NCBI GenBank assembly: GCA_910578495.1
Contig: CAJTRE010000016.1
Location: 1 to 59,067, forward strand
Reading direction: 5' to 3'
DNA: 59,067 bases
DNA from: an uncultured Dorea sp.
GTDB taxonomy: Bacteria; Bacillota; Clostridia; Lachnospirales; Lachnospiraceae
Shown here: one piece after another, positions 43,676 to 52,385 of the stretch
How the letters are laid out: each line of letters opens with the position of its first letter
Position numbering within the stretch: the first letter of the stretch is position 1
Translations under genes and position numbers: made by a program
Notes under the pieces: model-generated
Told to the model about the DNA's origin: nothing
Database searches by the model: none
The model's input: only the letters and a program-made list of their open reading frames with translations

Positions 43676-45421
43676 TTACAGCTGGCGCAGAGTATCCAGT
43701 GTCCGATACAGATTCATTGTTCCATAGCCCCACTCTTTATTCGGAAATTTTGTCTGTGGTCTCTGCTCTGCCCCAAGTATGATCAGATTCCGTATCTGAC
43801 TAGTTGTAATCCCTCTGGACCCGGGCTGCCCGGCTGCCCATTCCATAAGAAGCGCTATCCCTCCTGCGGCAATTCCTGTGGCCGCACTAGAACTACTGTC
43901 AGTTACAAATCTTCCGTTTAGTCCCGCTCCTGTAATCTGTACTCCCGGCGCCGCAAAATCAGGCTTAATACGTCCATCTCTAGTATAACCTCTTCCTGAA
44001 TTAATATCAACCGAATTGTCTCTGCCATTATAATATGCAACAGTAATGGAATTTCTTCCGGTTCCCGGCTCTGTCAACGTTGTATCCGGATTTGCTTCCA
44101 AAAAAAATACATCACCGTCCAGAAACTCCCGAATCGGAAGCCACAAATGAAAGTCTCCCTCTGACATTTGCAGTGGTTCCACATGGATTCTCCAGATTCC
44201 CGGCGCAGGATCGCGAAATCTCATGAAGATAAGCTGAGAGTCATTATTTTCAAGCAGAAGCCTGTATTCTACTACTACTTCCGTCCGTTCAAATGTAAAT
44301 ACAAAGTTATACCGATACCCCTGCCGCAGAGAAATCTGCCTTGTACGTTCCCCGGACGGCGAGGTAATAGACATCGTCACTACATTCGGAAGCGCAGACC
44401 AGAGTTCTGTTACAAACCCGCTAATCCCTTCTCCTACACGAATTTCTGCTACTACATTTTCATTTTTATTATCAAACATATGATAATAATGATGTCTCTC
44501 GGCAGCCTCATTTCCCCCTCCGATCACTACGCAGCGATTCAATTGTTGAGAATATGAATCCAACATGGAAGATAACAAGGACGTCCCGTTATGACCGCCA
44601 AAATTCGTTCCCAGCGCAATACAAATGACCAGTGGCATCCCCGCTTTCCTAGCGGCCGCATTCAAATACTTAAGCCCCAGCATAATATCATTTTCTTGAA
44701 AACAGACTGCCTCCTCACGAATGGCATAAAAGTCTTTTAAATATTTCTTCGCTTCTTTTAATTTAACTACTGCAATTGTAGACTCCGGCGCAGCTCCTAA
44801 AAACTGATTTTCTACATTGGCGCTTCCTGCCGCCACACTCGCAAGAAATGTTCCATGTCCATTTTCATCCCGGCTCGGTACAATATCCAATGGATTTGCA
44901 CTTTGCAGAGCTTCGTCAATTTCTTCCCGCGTATACTCGCTTCCAAACTGCATGCCTTCCGGCAAAGTTCCGCTTTGCACTGTCTGATCCCAGATAGCGG
45001 CAATTCTTGTACTTCCATCCACATTCCGGAACACCTCATTCTGATAATCAATCCCAGTATCTATGAATCCTATCATCACGTTTTCTCCCATCAGCTGCAA
45101 GGTCGGGTAATTTTGAACCGCCGATATACCGGCTGCATTTAACGCATTCATATCCAGAAGTGCATAACAGTTGGGAATAGAATTATACCAATAGCGCTCT
45201 ATTGTAAGCGGTTCTAATAATTCACTGTCTACAGATTCTGCCTGATAACCGAAATCCATCTTCTGCGTACAGATTCTGTCTAACGGTACATTATAATTGT
45301 CCGGACATCTGGTAGGCGGCAAAATAAAATCCCAATAATCTTCTGATAAAATCATTTCACGGCATGACAATGCGCTTGCATGCAATGACATACCACTATT
45401 ATTTTCATAATTATTTTTCAT
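43676..45421 (-). CDS. Csp-like subtilisin-family (S8) serine protease
   Basis: A 581-residue S8 peptidase with no signal peptide. The aspartate is in IGFIDTGIDYQ (D121), the histidine in ENGHGTFLASVAAG (H189) and the serine in SSSSAATGIAAG (S512). The usual GTS before the catalytic serine is SSS here. A jelly-roll insertion lies between histidine and serine (about 330-450), as in the Csp proteases that activate germination cortex hydrolase. PDFAAPGVQITG is intact. This supports a Csp-like spore or cytoplasmic role rather than secretion. Its ribosome-binding site is buried in a terminator-like hairpin. Confidence 0.88.
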   Translation of the reverse strand: MKNNYENNSGMSLHASALSCREMILSEDYWDFILPPTRCPDNYNVPLDRICTQKMDFGYQAESVDSELLEPLTIERYWYNSIPNCYALLDMNALNAAGISAVQNYPTLQLMGENVMIGFIDTGIDYQNEVFRNVDGSTRIAAIWDQTVQSGTLPEGMQFGSEYTREEIDEALQSANPLDIVPSRDENGHGTFLASVAAGSANVENQFLGAAPESTIAVVKLKEAKKYLKDFYAIREEAVCFQENDIMLGLKYLNAAARKAGMPLVICIALGTNFGGHNGTSLLSSMLDSYSQQLNRCVVIGGGNEAAERHHYYHMFDNKNENVVAEIRVGEGISGFVTELWSALPNVVTMSITSPSGERTRQISLRQGYRYNFVFTFERTEVVVEYRLLLENNDSQLIFMRFRDPAPGIWRIHVEPLQMSEGDFHLWLPIREFLDGDVFFLEANPDTTLTEPGTGRNSITVAYYNGRDNSVDINSGRGYTRDGRIKPDFAAPGVQITGAGLNGRFVTDSSSSAATGIAAGGIALLMEWAAGQPGSRGITTSQIRNLIILGAEQRPQTKFPNKEWGYGTMNLYRTLDTLRQL

Positions 45422-45464
45422 AAAAATACCTCATATACTTTATAACAAGCATATGAGGTATTTT
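45422..45464 (-). terminator. Terminator hairpin overlapping the S8 protease RBS
   Basis: AAAATACCTCATAT (45423-45436) and ATATGAGGTATTTT (45451-45464) form a perfect 14-bp stem with a 14-base loop. On the minus strand it follows the cytidylate-kinase-like gene and ends GAGGTATTTTT directly before the ATG of the S8 protease. The GAGG of the 3' arm is the protease's only evident ribosome-binding site, seven bases from the start. Confidence 0.8.
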
Positions 45465-45483
45465 ATTTCATCATGCGCAGATA

Positions 45484-46518
45484 TTAAGAACCGGTATGCA
45501 AATGTTGGTTCAGCATACGTTCAATAATCTCCACCGATTCTTCGATTCCGTAGCTTGCACTGTTGAAACAGATATCATAATTTTCTGCCGCGCCCCATTT
45601 GAGTCCCGTATAATGACGAAAATATCTTTCGTGCTTTTTATCCAGTAATTTAAGCTGACGCGCAGCCTGTTTGTAGGTAAGCCCCTGCACTTCCATGATA
45701 CGGTTTACCCTCTGCTCAAAAGGCGCTGTAATAAAGATACTCACATGAGGAATATGATTATTGGCTAGAATTACATCTGCACAACGTCCCATAACAATAA
45801 AATCTTCCTCTCTCGCTTTCTGACAGATCAAATCACTCAGGTAAAAAAAGAGCGCATCTGCTTTTGTAAGTCCGTGATAACGATTAAACTCTTTCAAGCG
45901 CCGGCGAATGCCATGAGTCGCTTCGAAGCCTTTTTGATACTTATTATCCATGACAACCTGATTTTGATCAACAGCAACATGGTCATGGATACCGTAAGCC
46001 TCTTCTCTCTCCACTTCCAGACGTTTTAACACCTCATTGAAAATCTCCACGTCATAATAATTTACTTTCAGAGAATCCGCCAACGCAAATCCTATATCAT
46101 TTCCCGCACTTCCCTGAGTACGCCCAATACAGATAACCATATGGTCGTCTTTTTTAAACTTTTGATGCAAATTTGCAGTATTAAGACGAGCTCTCTTTTC
46201 ATTTACGATGTCTACCCGGCCAAAACTGGTAGGCAAAGTTGCAATTTCCTTTAATATATTATCATACTCCCGCATAAGCCGGGATCTGTCCTCTTTTTTT
46301 CGAATGGTTCTTGCCATATTGCTGATCATGGCAAGCTCGCTTCGAAGCAGGTGCCCCTTCGGGCTTTCAATCATAAGATTTACCAGATTTTCAACACAGG
46401 TACGTCTGTCAGATGTAAATGCACGACCTAAAGAAGAGCCTACACATCTATATACTTCCACATCAAGATCGTAGATACGCTCTGCGATCGCCAAACATTT
46501 TTTTCGATTATCTTTCAT
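45484..46518 (-). CDS. Cytidylate kinase-like protein with helical N-terminus
   Basis: A 344-residue protein of the cytidylate-kinase-like family (PF13189). The first ~125 residues are charged and helical (RKKEDRSRLMREYDNILKEIATLP). The kinase-like part starts MVICIGRTQGSAGNDIGFALADSL, where the P-loop region is a weak GxxGSxG form. IVMGRCADVILANNHIPHVSIFITAPFEQRVNRIM follows, then KHERYFRHYTG. Proteins like this occur next to transporters in Lachnospiraceae, and a true CMP kinase role is unlikely. It follows the antiporter by 15 bases, so the two are probably one operon. Confidence 0.85.
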   Translation of the reverse strand: MKDNRKKCLAIAERIYDLDVEVYRCVGSSLGRAFTSDRRTCVENLVNLMIESPKGHLLRSELAMISNMARTIRKKEDRSRLMREYDNILKEIATLPTSFGRVDIVNEKRARLNTANLHQKFKKDDHMVICIGRTQGSAGNDIGFALADSLKVNYYDVEIFNEVLKRLEVEREEAYGIHDHVAVDQNQVVMDNKYQKGFEATHGIRRRLKEFNRYHGLTKADALFFYLSDLICQKAREEDFIVMGRCADVILANNHIPHVSIFITAPFEQRVNRIMEVQGLTYKQAARQLKLLDKKHERYFRHYTGLKWGAAENYDICFNSASYGIEESVEIIERMLNQHLHTGS

Positions 46519-46533
46519 CTAAGCTCTCCCCCT

Positions 46534-47979
46534 TTACAAAAAGAACACCAAAGTGTCTATCAAAAACACCGGAACTAAAAATATCTGCGACCATACGATA
46601 TATCCAAAGAAGGTCGGCATACGCACACCATTTTCATCAGAAATAGCTTTCACCATGAAGTTCGGCGCATTTCCAATATAAGTATTCGCTCCCATAAACA
46701 CCGCTCCACAAGAAATAGCCGTCAGCATCCGATTCGATATTGTACCGACAGTCGTCACCATACCATGAGTAAATCCAAGCGTTCCCGCCGTAGTTAAGAA
46801 CACAAGATAGGTCGGCGTGTTATCAAGGAAGCTTGAAAGCGCACCCGTCACCCAGAACATTTCAAATGGTTTGGAAAGTCCGAGATTTGCCCCATGGGCT
46901 TTCAACAACAGAAGCGCCGGCTGCATTGTAATAAAAATTCCGATAAAGAGTACCGCAACTTCTTTGATTGGTCCCCAGTTGAAATGGTTACGAATACGGA
47001 TTTCTTCCTTCGTAGTCTTAAAGGACAAAAATGCAGCTAATAAAATAACCGCCATTTCAATAATAGATGCAAAGGAAAGTGTCACCTCTCCTATCACATG
47101 AATCCCCAGTGGATGTCCGGACGCATCCTGAAAAGCAGGAACGCTTGGAAGCATACCGCTTAAAATAACAGCCCCCACGATCAACACTACAAAAAACAGA
47201 TTATGTGCCCCGTCAATACGTACGTCTGTTCCCGGTTTACTAATGTCCGGTTTTAATCCTCTGGCAACATCCTTACGATATGCTCTTCTATCTACAAAAT
47301 AAAATACCGTCAGTAAAATAACCATATTGAAGATCAGAATACCAAACAGATGTAAACTCCAGAAGAATGGCACGCCTCTCATAAATCCCATTAAAAGCGG
47401 CGGATCTCCAATCGGAGTCAGACAGCCGCCCATATTAGAAACGAGGAAAATAAAAAACACCATCAAATGTCTTTTTCTTCTTCTCCACTTATTCATCTTG
47501 ATAACCGGACGCACCAGAAGCATACTAGCTCCTGTCGTACCGATGCAGCTTGCAAGAATCGTTCCAAATGCAAGCAGCGCAACATTGATTCTTGGAGAGC
47601 CTGCAAAATCTCCTTCCAGCGTAATATTTCCTGCCACACAGAAAAGTCCAAACAATAGGACAATAAAGGTAAGATAATCGTTAAACACACACTCCATCAC
47701 TGTCTCTGCCGAAAATCCGACACCATATTTCAGTGTAAAAGGCACAATAAACAAAACCGCCCACACAGCAACAATAACCGGCTGGTATTTCTCCCACCAT
47801 TCACCTTTTATAAGCGGCAAAACCGCAATACAAAGCAACAAACCGCCAAATGGAATACACATCCATAACGGCACCGATGCCGCGACCGCCTCAGTCCCCG
47901 CTTCTTTCGCAAAGACTGTCAGCGGGCTGCTTGCCATAAGTACAAACAATCCCCCCAAAAATGTAATGAACTTTTTCAC
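46534..47979 (-). CDS. NhaD/CitMHS-type ion antiporter
   Basis: A 481-residue membrane protein of the ion transporter superfamily (sodium:proton antiporter/citrate transporter, CitMHS_2-like), with about 12 spans. Conserved loops are ILASCIGTTGASMLLVRPVI and SNMGGCLTPIGDPPLLMGF in the first half and FLDNTPTYLVF and FMGANTYIGNAPNFMVKAI in the second. The start is the GTG at 47979, with AGGAGG seven bases upstream; the frame's first GTG (48000) lies before that site. Whether it moves sodium or an organic anion is not visible. The cytidylate-kinase-like gene follows. Confidence 0.88.
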   Translation of the reverse strand: MKKFITFLGGLFVLMASSPLTVFAKEAGTEAVAASVPLWMCIPFGGLLLCIAVLPLIKGEWWEKYQPVIVAVWAVLFIVPFTLKYGVGFSAETVMECVFNDYLTFIVLLFGLFCVAGNITLEGDFAGSPRINVALLAFGTILASCIGTTGASMLLVRPVIKMNKWRRRKRHLMVFFIFLVSNMGGCLTPIGDPPLLMGFMRGVPFFWSLHLFGILIFNMVILLTVFYFVDRRAYRKDVARGLKPDISKPGTDVRIDGAHNLFFVVLIVGAVILSGMLPSVPAFQDASGHPLGIHVIGEVTLSFASIIEMAVILLAAFLSFKTTKEEIRIRNHFNWGPIKEVAVLFIGIFITMQPALLLLKAHGANLGLSKPFEMFWVTGALSSFLDNTPTYLVFLTTAGTLGFTHGMVTTVGTISNRMLTAISCGAVFMGANTYIGNAPNFMVKAISDENGVRMPTFFGYIVWSQIFLVPVFLIDTLVFFL

Positions 47980-48057
47980 ATTTATTCCTCCTAATCTCAC
48001 TCATTACAGAATCTGGATATTTTTATTCAGGTCCTAACTTGATTTTTCTAACTTCTT

Positions 48058-49491
48058 TTATTGTAATTTCGGAACTTCCTGTCCTCTCAATGTGATGATC
48101 GGCCCACCGTTTCGCTCAATATATTCTTTCGTAATCACTACATGCCCAATGCTGTCATCTTTTGGAATCTCATACATAATATCCAGCATAAATTCCTCAA
48201 TAATAGCGCGGAGCGCTCTGGCTCCAGTATCTTTCTCCATCGCCTTTTTCGCTATTGCCCGAAGTGCTCCCTCATCGAACTCCAAGTTCACTTCATCCAG
48301 AGCAAGAAGTTTCTGATACTGCTTGAGGATTGCATTTCTTGGTTCTTTTAAAATCTTCACCAGCATATCCTCATCCAGTCCTTTTAAAGTAAATACGATA
48401 GGAAGACGTCCTAAGAACTCTGGAATCATACCAAAGCTGCGCAAATCTTCCGTCTGCACTTTCTCAAGAATCGACTTATCTTTGTTGTATTTATCCTTTA
48501 AATCTGCACCAAATCCAATGGAAGCCTGTTTCGTCAGTCTTTCTTTGATAATGCCTTCCAGATTCGGAAATGCTCCGCCGCAAATAAATAAAATATTCTT
48601 CGTATTCACTGTGGTAAGCGGAACCATGGCATTTTTACTATTTGCCCCAACCGGGACTTCCACATCGCTTCCCTCTAAAAGCTTCAACATCCCCTGCTGT
48701 ACAGACTCTCCGCTCACATCCCGCTGATTTGTGTTTTTCTTCTTAGCAATCTTGTCAATCTCATCAATAAAGATAATCCCCTGCTCTGCCTTCTCCACGT
48801 CGTTATCGGCTGCCGCAAGAAGCTTAGAAACAACACTTTCAATGTCATCTCCTATGTATCCCGCCTCCGTCAAAGACGTGGCGTCTGTAATCGCAAGCGG
48901 CACATCCAAAAGTCTCGCCAGCGTCTTAACCAGATAAGTCTTACCGGAACCTGTCGGCCCAATCATCAGCATATTAGACTTCTCAATCTCAATATCATCC
49001 ATTGTATCTGCCGCAACACGCTTATAATGATTATATACTGCCACAGACATCGCCTTTTTCGCATACTCCTGTCCTACCACATACTCATCCAGTCTCGCCT
49101 TAATTTTGTGAGGCGCAGGAAGCTTATGAATATCTACAAGGGGCTGCTTTTTCTCTCCCTCTTTTTTCTTCTTAATCTTCTGCTTCTTTGGAACACTCTG
49201 CTCCAAATCAGACAGATTCATAAACTGAATTCCCGGCATATTCATAAGCTGACTCAAATCAAGCTGACTGTTATTCATGGCATCAAAACTCTTCTGCATA
49301 CAATCGCTGCATACAGAAATATTATTCGGTAAATCCACCATTTTTCCTGCGACACTCTCTGGACGCCGGCAGACAAAGCATACTTTTTCATACTCGTCAT
49401 CTTCTTTTTTATCTGTCGGTTCTACGGTTACGGCTTCTGCCTTCTCTACAGTTTCCACCTCATTCACATTTTTATTTTCCTGATCAGACAT
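48058..49491 (-). CDS. clpX: ClpX-type AAA+ unfoldase
   Basis: A 477-residue protein, longer than usual ClpX (about 420). The zinc finger is CFVCRRPE and CSDCMQ (C38, C41, C61, C64). A lysine-rich linker (about 100-118, KKQKIKKKKEGEKKQ) joins it to the AAA+ module, which has LDEYVVGQ, Walker A MIGPTGSGKTYLVK, pore loop TEAGYIGDDIE and Walker B IIFIDEIDKIAKK. GGAFPNLEGIIKERL is followed by IGFGADL, the ClpP-binding IGF loop. No clpP is adjacent, and the linker suggests it may be a second, specialised ClpX. Confidence 0.9.
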   Translation of the reverse strand: MSDQENKNVNEVETVEKAEAVTVEPTDKKEDDEYEKVCFVCRRPESVAGKMVDLPNNISVCSDCMQKSFDAMNNSQLDLSQLMNMPGIQFMNLSDLEQSVPKKQKIKKKKEGEKKQPLVDIHKLPAPHKIKARLDEYVVGQEYAKKAMSVAVYNHYKRVAADTMDDIEIEKSNMLMIGPTGSGKTYLVKTLARLLDVPLAITDATSLTEAGYIGDDIESVVSKLLAAADNDVEKAEQGIIFIDEIDKIAKKKNTNQRDVSGESVQQGMLKLLEGSDVEVPVGANSKNAMVPLTTVNTKNILFICGGAFPNLEGIIKERLTKQASIGFGADLKDKYNKDKSILEKVQTEDLRSFGMIPEFLGRLPIVFTLKGLDEDMLVKILKEPRNAILKQYQKLLALDEVNLEFDEGALRAIAKKAMEKDTGARALRAIIEEFMLDIMYEIPKDDSIGHVVITKEYIERNGGPIITLRGQEVPKLQ

Positions 49492-49520
49492 AATTTCCCT
49501 TCTTTCTATACTATCTTGAT

Positions 49521-51479
49521 TTACTTAGTCATCTTTATAAAATCTTCCTCAGAAATAATCGGTATCCCCAGCTCATTCGCTTTCTTATTCTTGGAAGATG
49601 CAGATGTCACATCATTGTTGATCAGATAATTGGTCTTCGATGTTACGGAACCTGTCACCTTTCCGCCAAGGCTTTCGATCAACTCTTTCACTTCGTTTCG
49701 ATTAGCAAAATGTACTACATTTCCCGTAATTACAAAATTCACGCCCTCGAAAATCTGCTCTGATTGTTCCATCTTCTCTTCTGGAATTGTAAGTTCGTTA
49801 AGAAGATGATAAAACCGCTCTACATGAACCTCATCTTTAAAATACTCTGCAAATGCTCCCGCTAATACTTCTCCAATACCGGATATGGCGCTCAAACGCT
49901 CTGTATCTGCATGGAGCATTTCTTCGACATTATAGTGAAATTCCTTACAGATTACTTTTGCATTGGCAAGTCCGATACCTGCAATACCAAGTCCATAAAT
50001 CACTTTCGGAAGTGTTGTTGTCTTTGCTTTCTCGGCGCTTGCAATTAAGTTATGATAAGATTTCTCTCCAAAGCCTTCCATAGACTGAATCTCTTCTTTA
50101 TAACGATCCAGATGGAAAAGGTCTGCAAACTCCTTAATGTATCCTCTGGAAATAAATTTCTCCAGTGTAGATTCTGAAAGTCCCTCAATGTTCAGTGCAT
50201 CCCGGCTTACGAACAGAGAAAATGCTTTCACATGTTTCGCCTGACAATCCGGATTTATACAATAAAGCGCTTTGGCATTACTTACTTGCTTCACCTGTGT
50301 GCCGCCTCCGCATACCGGACAACGCTTAGGAATATCTTTCACTCCGCTTCTGGTCAGATTCTCTGCAATCTGCGGAATAATCATATTCGCCTTGTAAACT
50401 TCAATCTCATCACCAATTCCAAGCTCCAGTTCTTCCATAATACTGATATTATGGACACTTGCACGACTCACCGTCGTTCCCTCAAGTTCCACCGGCTCAA
50501 AGATTGCCACTGGATTAATAAGCCCTGTCCTTGACGGACTCCACTCAATCTCCGTAAGGCGGCTCTTTCGAATCTCATCTGCCCACTTAAACGCATAAGA
50601 ATCTCTTGGGAATTTTGAAGTCTGTCCCAGAGACCTTCCATACTCCACATCATCATATACTAGCACAAGTCCGTCTGATGGGAAATCATTTTCTGTGATT
50701 TTTGCAGAAAATTTCTCAACTTCTGCCTCCACCGTATCTCTTGTCACCATATAGTGCTCTACTACCTCAAATCCTTGTTTCGAAAGCCACTCCATCTGAT
50801 AGATTCTGGAATTGTGGAAATCCACGCCCTCCGCCTGTACCAGATGAAACGCATAAAATCTGACGTTTCGTTTTGCCGTAATCTCGTTATTAAGCTGCCG
50901 GACAGAACCGCTGCACAGATTTCTCGGATTCTTGTACTTCGATTCTACATCTTCGATTTCATCGTTAATTTTCTCAAAATCTTTATAGCCAATCACCGCC
51001 TCGCCTCGCAAAATCAGCTCTCCCTCATATGCAATTCTAAGCGGAACATTTTTAAACACTTTGGCATTATTCGTAATAACCTCGCCCACCTCGCCGTTTC
51101 CACGAGTAACTGCCTTATATAATCCGCCGTCTCTATATGTGAGAACAATGGTAAGGCCGTCCATCTTCCATGACATTACTGCCTTCTGATTTCCCAGAAA
51201 TTCTTTTAATTCCTCCACGTTCTTAGTCTTATCCAGTGAAAGCATGGGTTTTTCATGCCGTTCTTTCGGAAGTTCACTTAATACTTCATACCCTACATTC
51301 ACTGTCGGACTGTTAGACAGTGTAATTCCAAGCTCCTTTTCCAATGAGACAAGCTCATCATAAATCTTGTCATACTCATAATTGCTTATTATTTCTTCTG
51401 CGTCCTGATAATAGGCGCGTCCCGCTTTATTTAACTGCTCTACCAATTCCAGCATTCTTTCTTGCTTCTGTCTGCTCAT
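49521..51479 (-). CDS. ligA: NAD-dependent DNA ligase
   Basis: LigA (652 residues). Domain Ia holds the NAD-binding sequence LNKAGRAYYQDAEEIISNYEYD. The adenylated lysine is K105 in MSWKMDGLTIV, a variant of the usual KIDG. The OB fold, the zinc finger CPVCGGG ... CINPDC, helix-hairpin-helix repeats (ISGIGEVLAGAFAEYF) and a C-terminal BRCT domain (GVNFVITGNVVHFANRNEV) follow. It joins nicks in replication and repair. Its N-terminal coding region overlaps the pseudouridine synthase gene by 53 bases, and the clpX-like gene follows after 29 bases. Confidence 0.94.
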   Translation of the reverse strand: MSRQKQERMLELVEQLNKAGRAYYQDAEEIISNYEYDKIYDELVSLEKELGITLSNSPTVNVGYEVLSELPKERHEKPMLSLDKTKNVEELKEFLGNQKAVMSWKMDGLTIVLTYRDGGLYKAVTRGNGEVGEVITNNAKVFKNVPLRIAYEGELILRGEAVIGYKDFEKINDEIEDVESKYKNPRNLCSGSVRQLNNEITAKRNVRFYAFHLVQAEGVDFHNSRIYQMEWLSKQGFEVVEHYMVTRDTVEAEVEKFSAKITENDFPSDGLVLVYDDVEYGRSLGQTSKFPRDSYAFKWADEIRKSRLTEIEWSPSRTGLINPVAIFEPVELEGTTVSRASVHNISIMEELELGIGDEIEVYKANMIIPQIAENLTRSGVKDIPKRCPVCGGGTQVKQVSNAKALYCINPDCQAKHVKAFSLFVSRDALNIEGLSESTLEKFISRGYIKEFADLFHLDRYKEEIQSMEGFGEKSYHNLIASAEKAKTTTLPKVIYGLGIAGIGLANAKVICKEFHYNVEEMLHADTERLSAISGIGEVLAGAFAEYFKDEVHVERFYHLLNELTIPEEKMEQSEQIFEGVNFVITGNVVHFANRNEVKELIESLGGKVTGSVTSKTNYLINNDVTSASSKNKKANELGIPIISEEDFIKMTK

Positions 51480-52173
51480 ATAATTCCTCTAACTCCTGTT
51501 TTGATAATTTTCTCGCTGCACCCGGTTTCAAATCCCCAAGCTCTATATTCATAATTCTTACTCTGACCAATTTCTTCACTTTATATCCAAGAGCCTCGCA
51601 CATTCTGCGAATCTGGCGATTCAGCCCTTGTGTCAGTACAATAGAAAATGTGTATTTTCCAATAATATTTACTTTACATGGTCTGGTCACTTCATCCAGT
51701 CCTTTTTCTTTATCTTTAATCCGGACGCCGTTTTCCATCTTCTCCTTAAAATCGTCCAAAAGAGGTCTGTCTACTGTTACTCTATATTCCTTTTCATGTC
51801 TGTATCTGGCGCGCATTATGGCATTGATCAAATCGCCGTCATTGGTCATGATAAGCAGACCTTCCGAATCTTTATCCAGTCGTCCTGCGTAAGTCACACG
51901 CACCGGGAAATTGAGAAACCGGATAATATTTTTCTTTTCGCGCCTATCCTCTGTGCATACAATCCCAGCCGGCTTATTTACAGCCAGTACAATTTTCTCA
52001 TTACCGGAATTTATCAGTTTCTTCCCGATTCTCACTTCTTGATTTTCTTCCACCTGTGTACCGGGAACTGCTCTCTTCCCATCCACCGTCACACGCCCGC
52101 TTTCAATCAGCCGGTCTGCCTCACGTCGGGAACACACTCCTGCTTCACTTAAATATTTGTTCAATCGTATCAT
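51427..52173 (-). CDS. rluF: 23S rRNA pseudouridine synthase, RluF type
   Basis: A 248-residue RsuA/RluB-family enzyme: an S4 RNA-binding domain at residues 3-48 (LNKYLSEAGVCSRREADRLIE), then the catalytic domain with the aspartate in TYAGRLDKDSEGLLIMTNDG. GLNRQIRRMCEALGYKVKKLVRVRIMNI is the RluF-like signature, so the likely target is around U2604 of 23S rRNA; related sites cannot be excluded. The last ~15 codons overlap ligA. It has its own promoter. Confidence 0.9.
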   Translation of the reverse strand: MIRLNKYLSEAGVCSRREADRLIESGRVTVDGKRAVPGTQVEENQEVRIGKKLINSGNEKIVLAVNKPAGIVCTEDRREKKNIIRFLNFPVRVTYAGRLDKDSEGLLIMTNDGDLINAIMRARYRHEKEYRVTVDRPLLDDFKEKMENGVRIKDKEKGLDEVTRPCKVNIIGKYTFSIVLTQGLNRQIRRMCEALGYKVKKLVRVRIMNIELGDLKPGAARKLSKQELEELYEQTEARKNAGIGRAVK

Positions 52174-52213
52174 AACAGACTCTCCATAAATCAGATTCTA
52201 AACTTAAACAATA

Positions 52214-52242
52214 AGTATATCATATTTTTGTATCGATAACAA
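52214..52242 (-). promoter_or_regulatory. Promoter of rluF-ligA
   Basis: On the minus strand, TTGTTA (52242-52237), 17 bases, then TATACT (52219-52214), about 40 bases before the rluF start. Confidence 0.65.
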
Positions 52243-52256
52243 ATACTTGGTAAATC

Positions 52257-52334
52257 AAAAATGCAAACCCAATCTCTTCATGGTATTCCTCCGGCAGACA
52301 GCCCTCAAAATAACATAAAGAGAAGAGTTTGCAT
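52257..52334 (-). terminator. Long hairpin terminator after the kinase-DegV gene
   Basis: ATGCAAAC (52261-52268) pairs with GTTTGCAT (52327-52334), and CTCTTCATG (52274-52282) with CATAAAGAG (52314-52322) at 8 of 9 positions. The loop is 31 bases. On the minus strand the stem is followed by TTTTTG, as in an intrinsic terminator. It separates the phosphorelay from rluF. Its length is unusual for a terminator, so it could also be a regulatory or repeat element. Confidence 0.55.
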
Positions 52335-52385
52335 CTATACTTTGACACACAAGAAAAAGCGAGAATCGTTTCCGAAAGGAAAACA

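Noticed and set aside
49521..51479. ligA as a broken gene because of SWKMDG in place of the usual lysine motif
   Set aside because: The KxDG core, zinc finger, helix-hairpin-helix and BRCT parts are all present, so it reads as functional.
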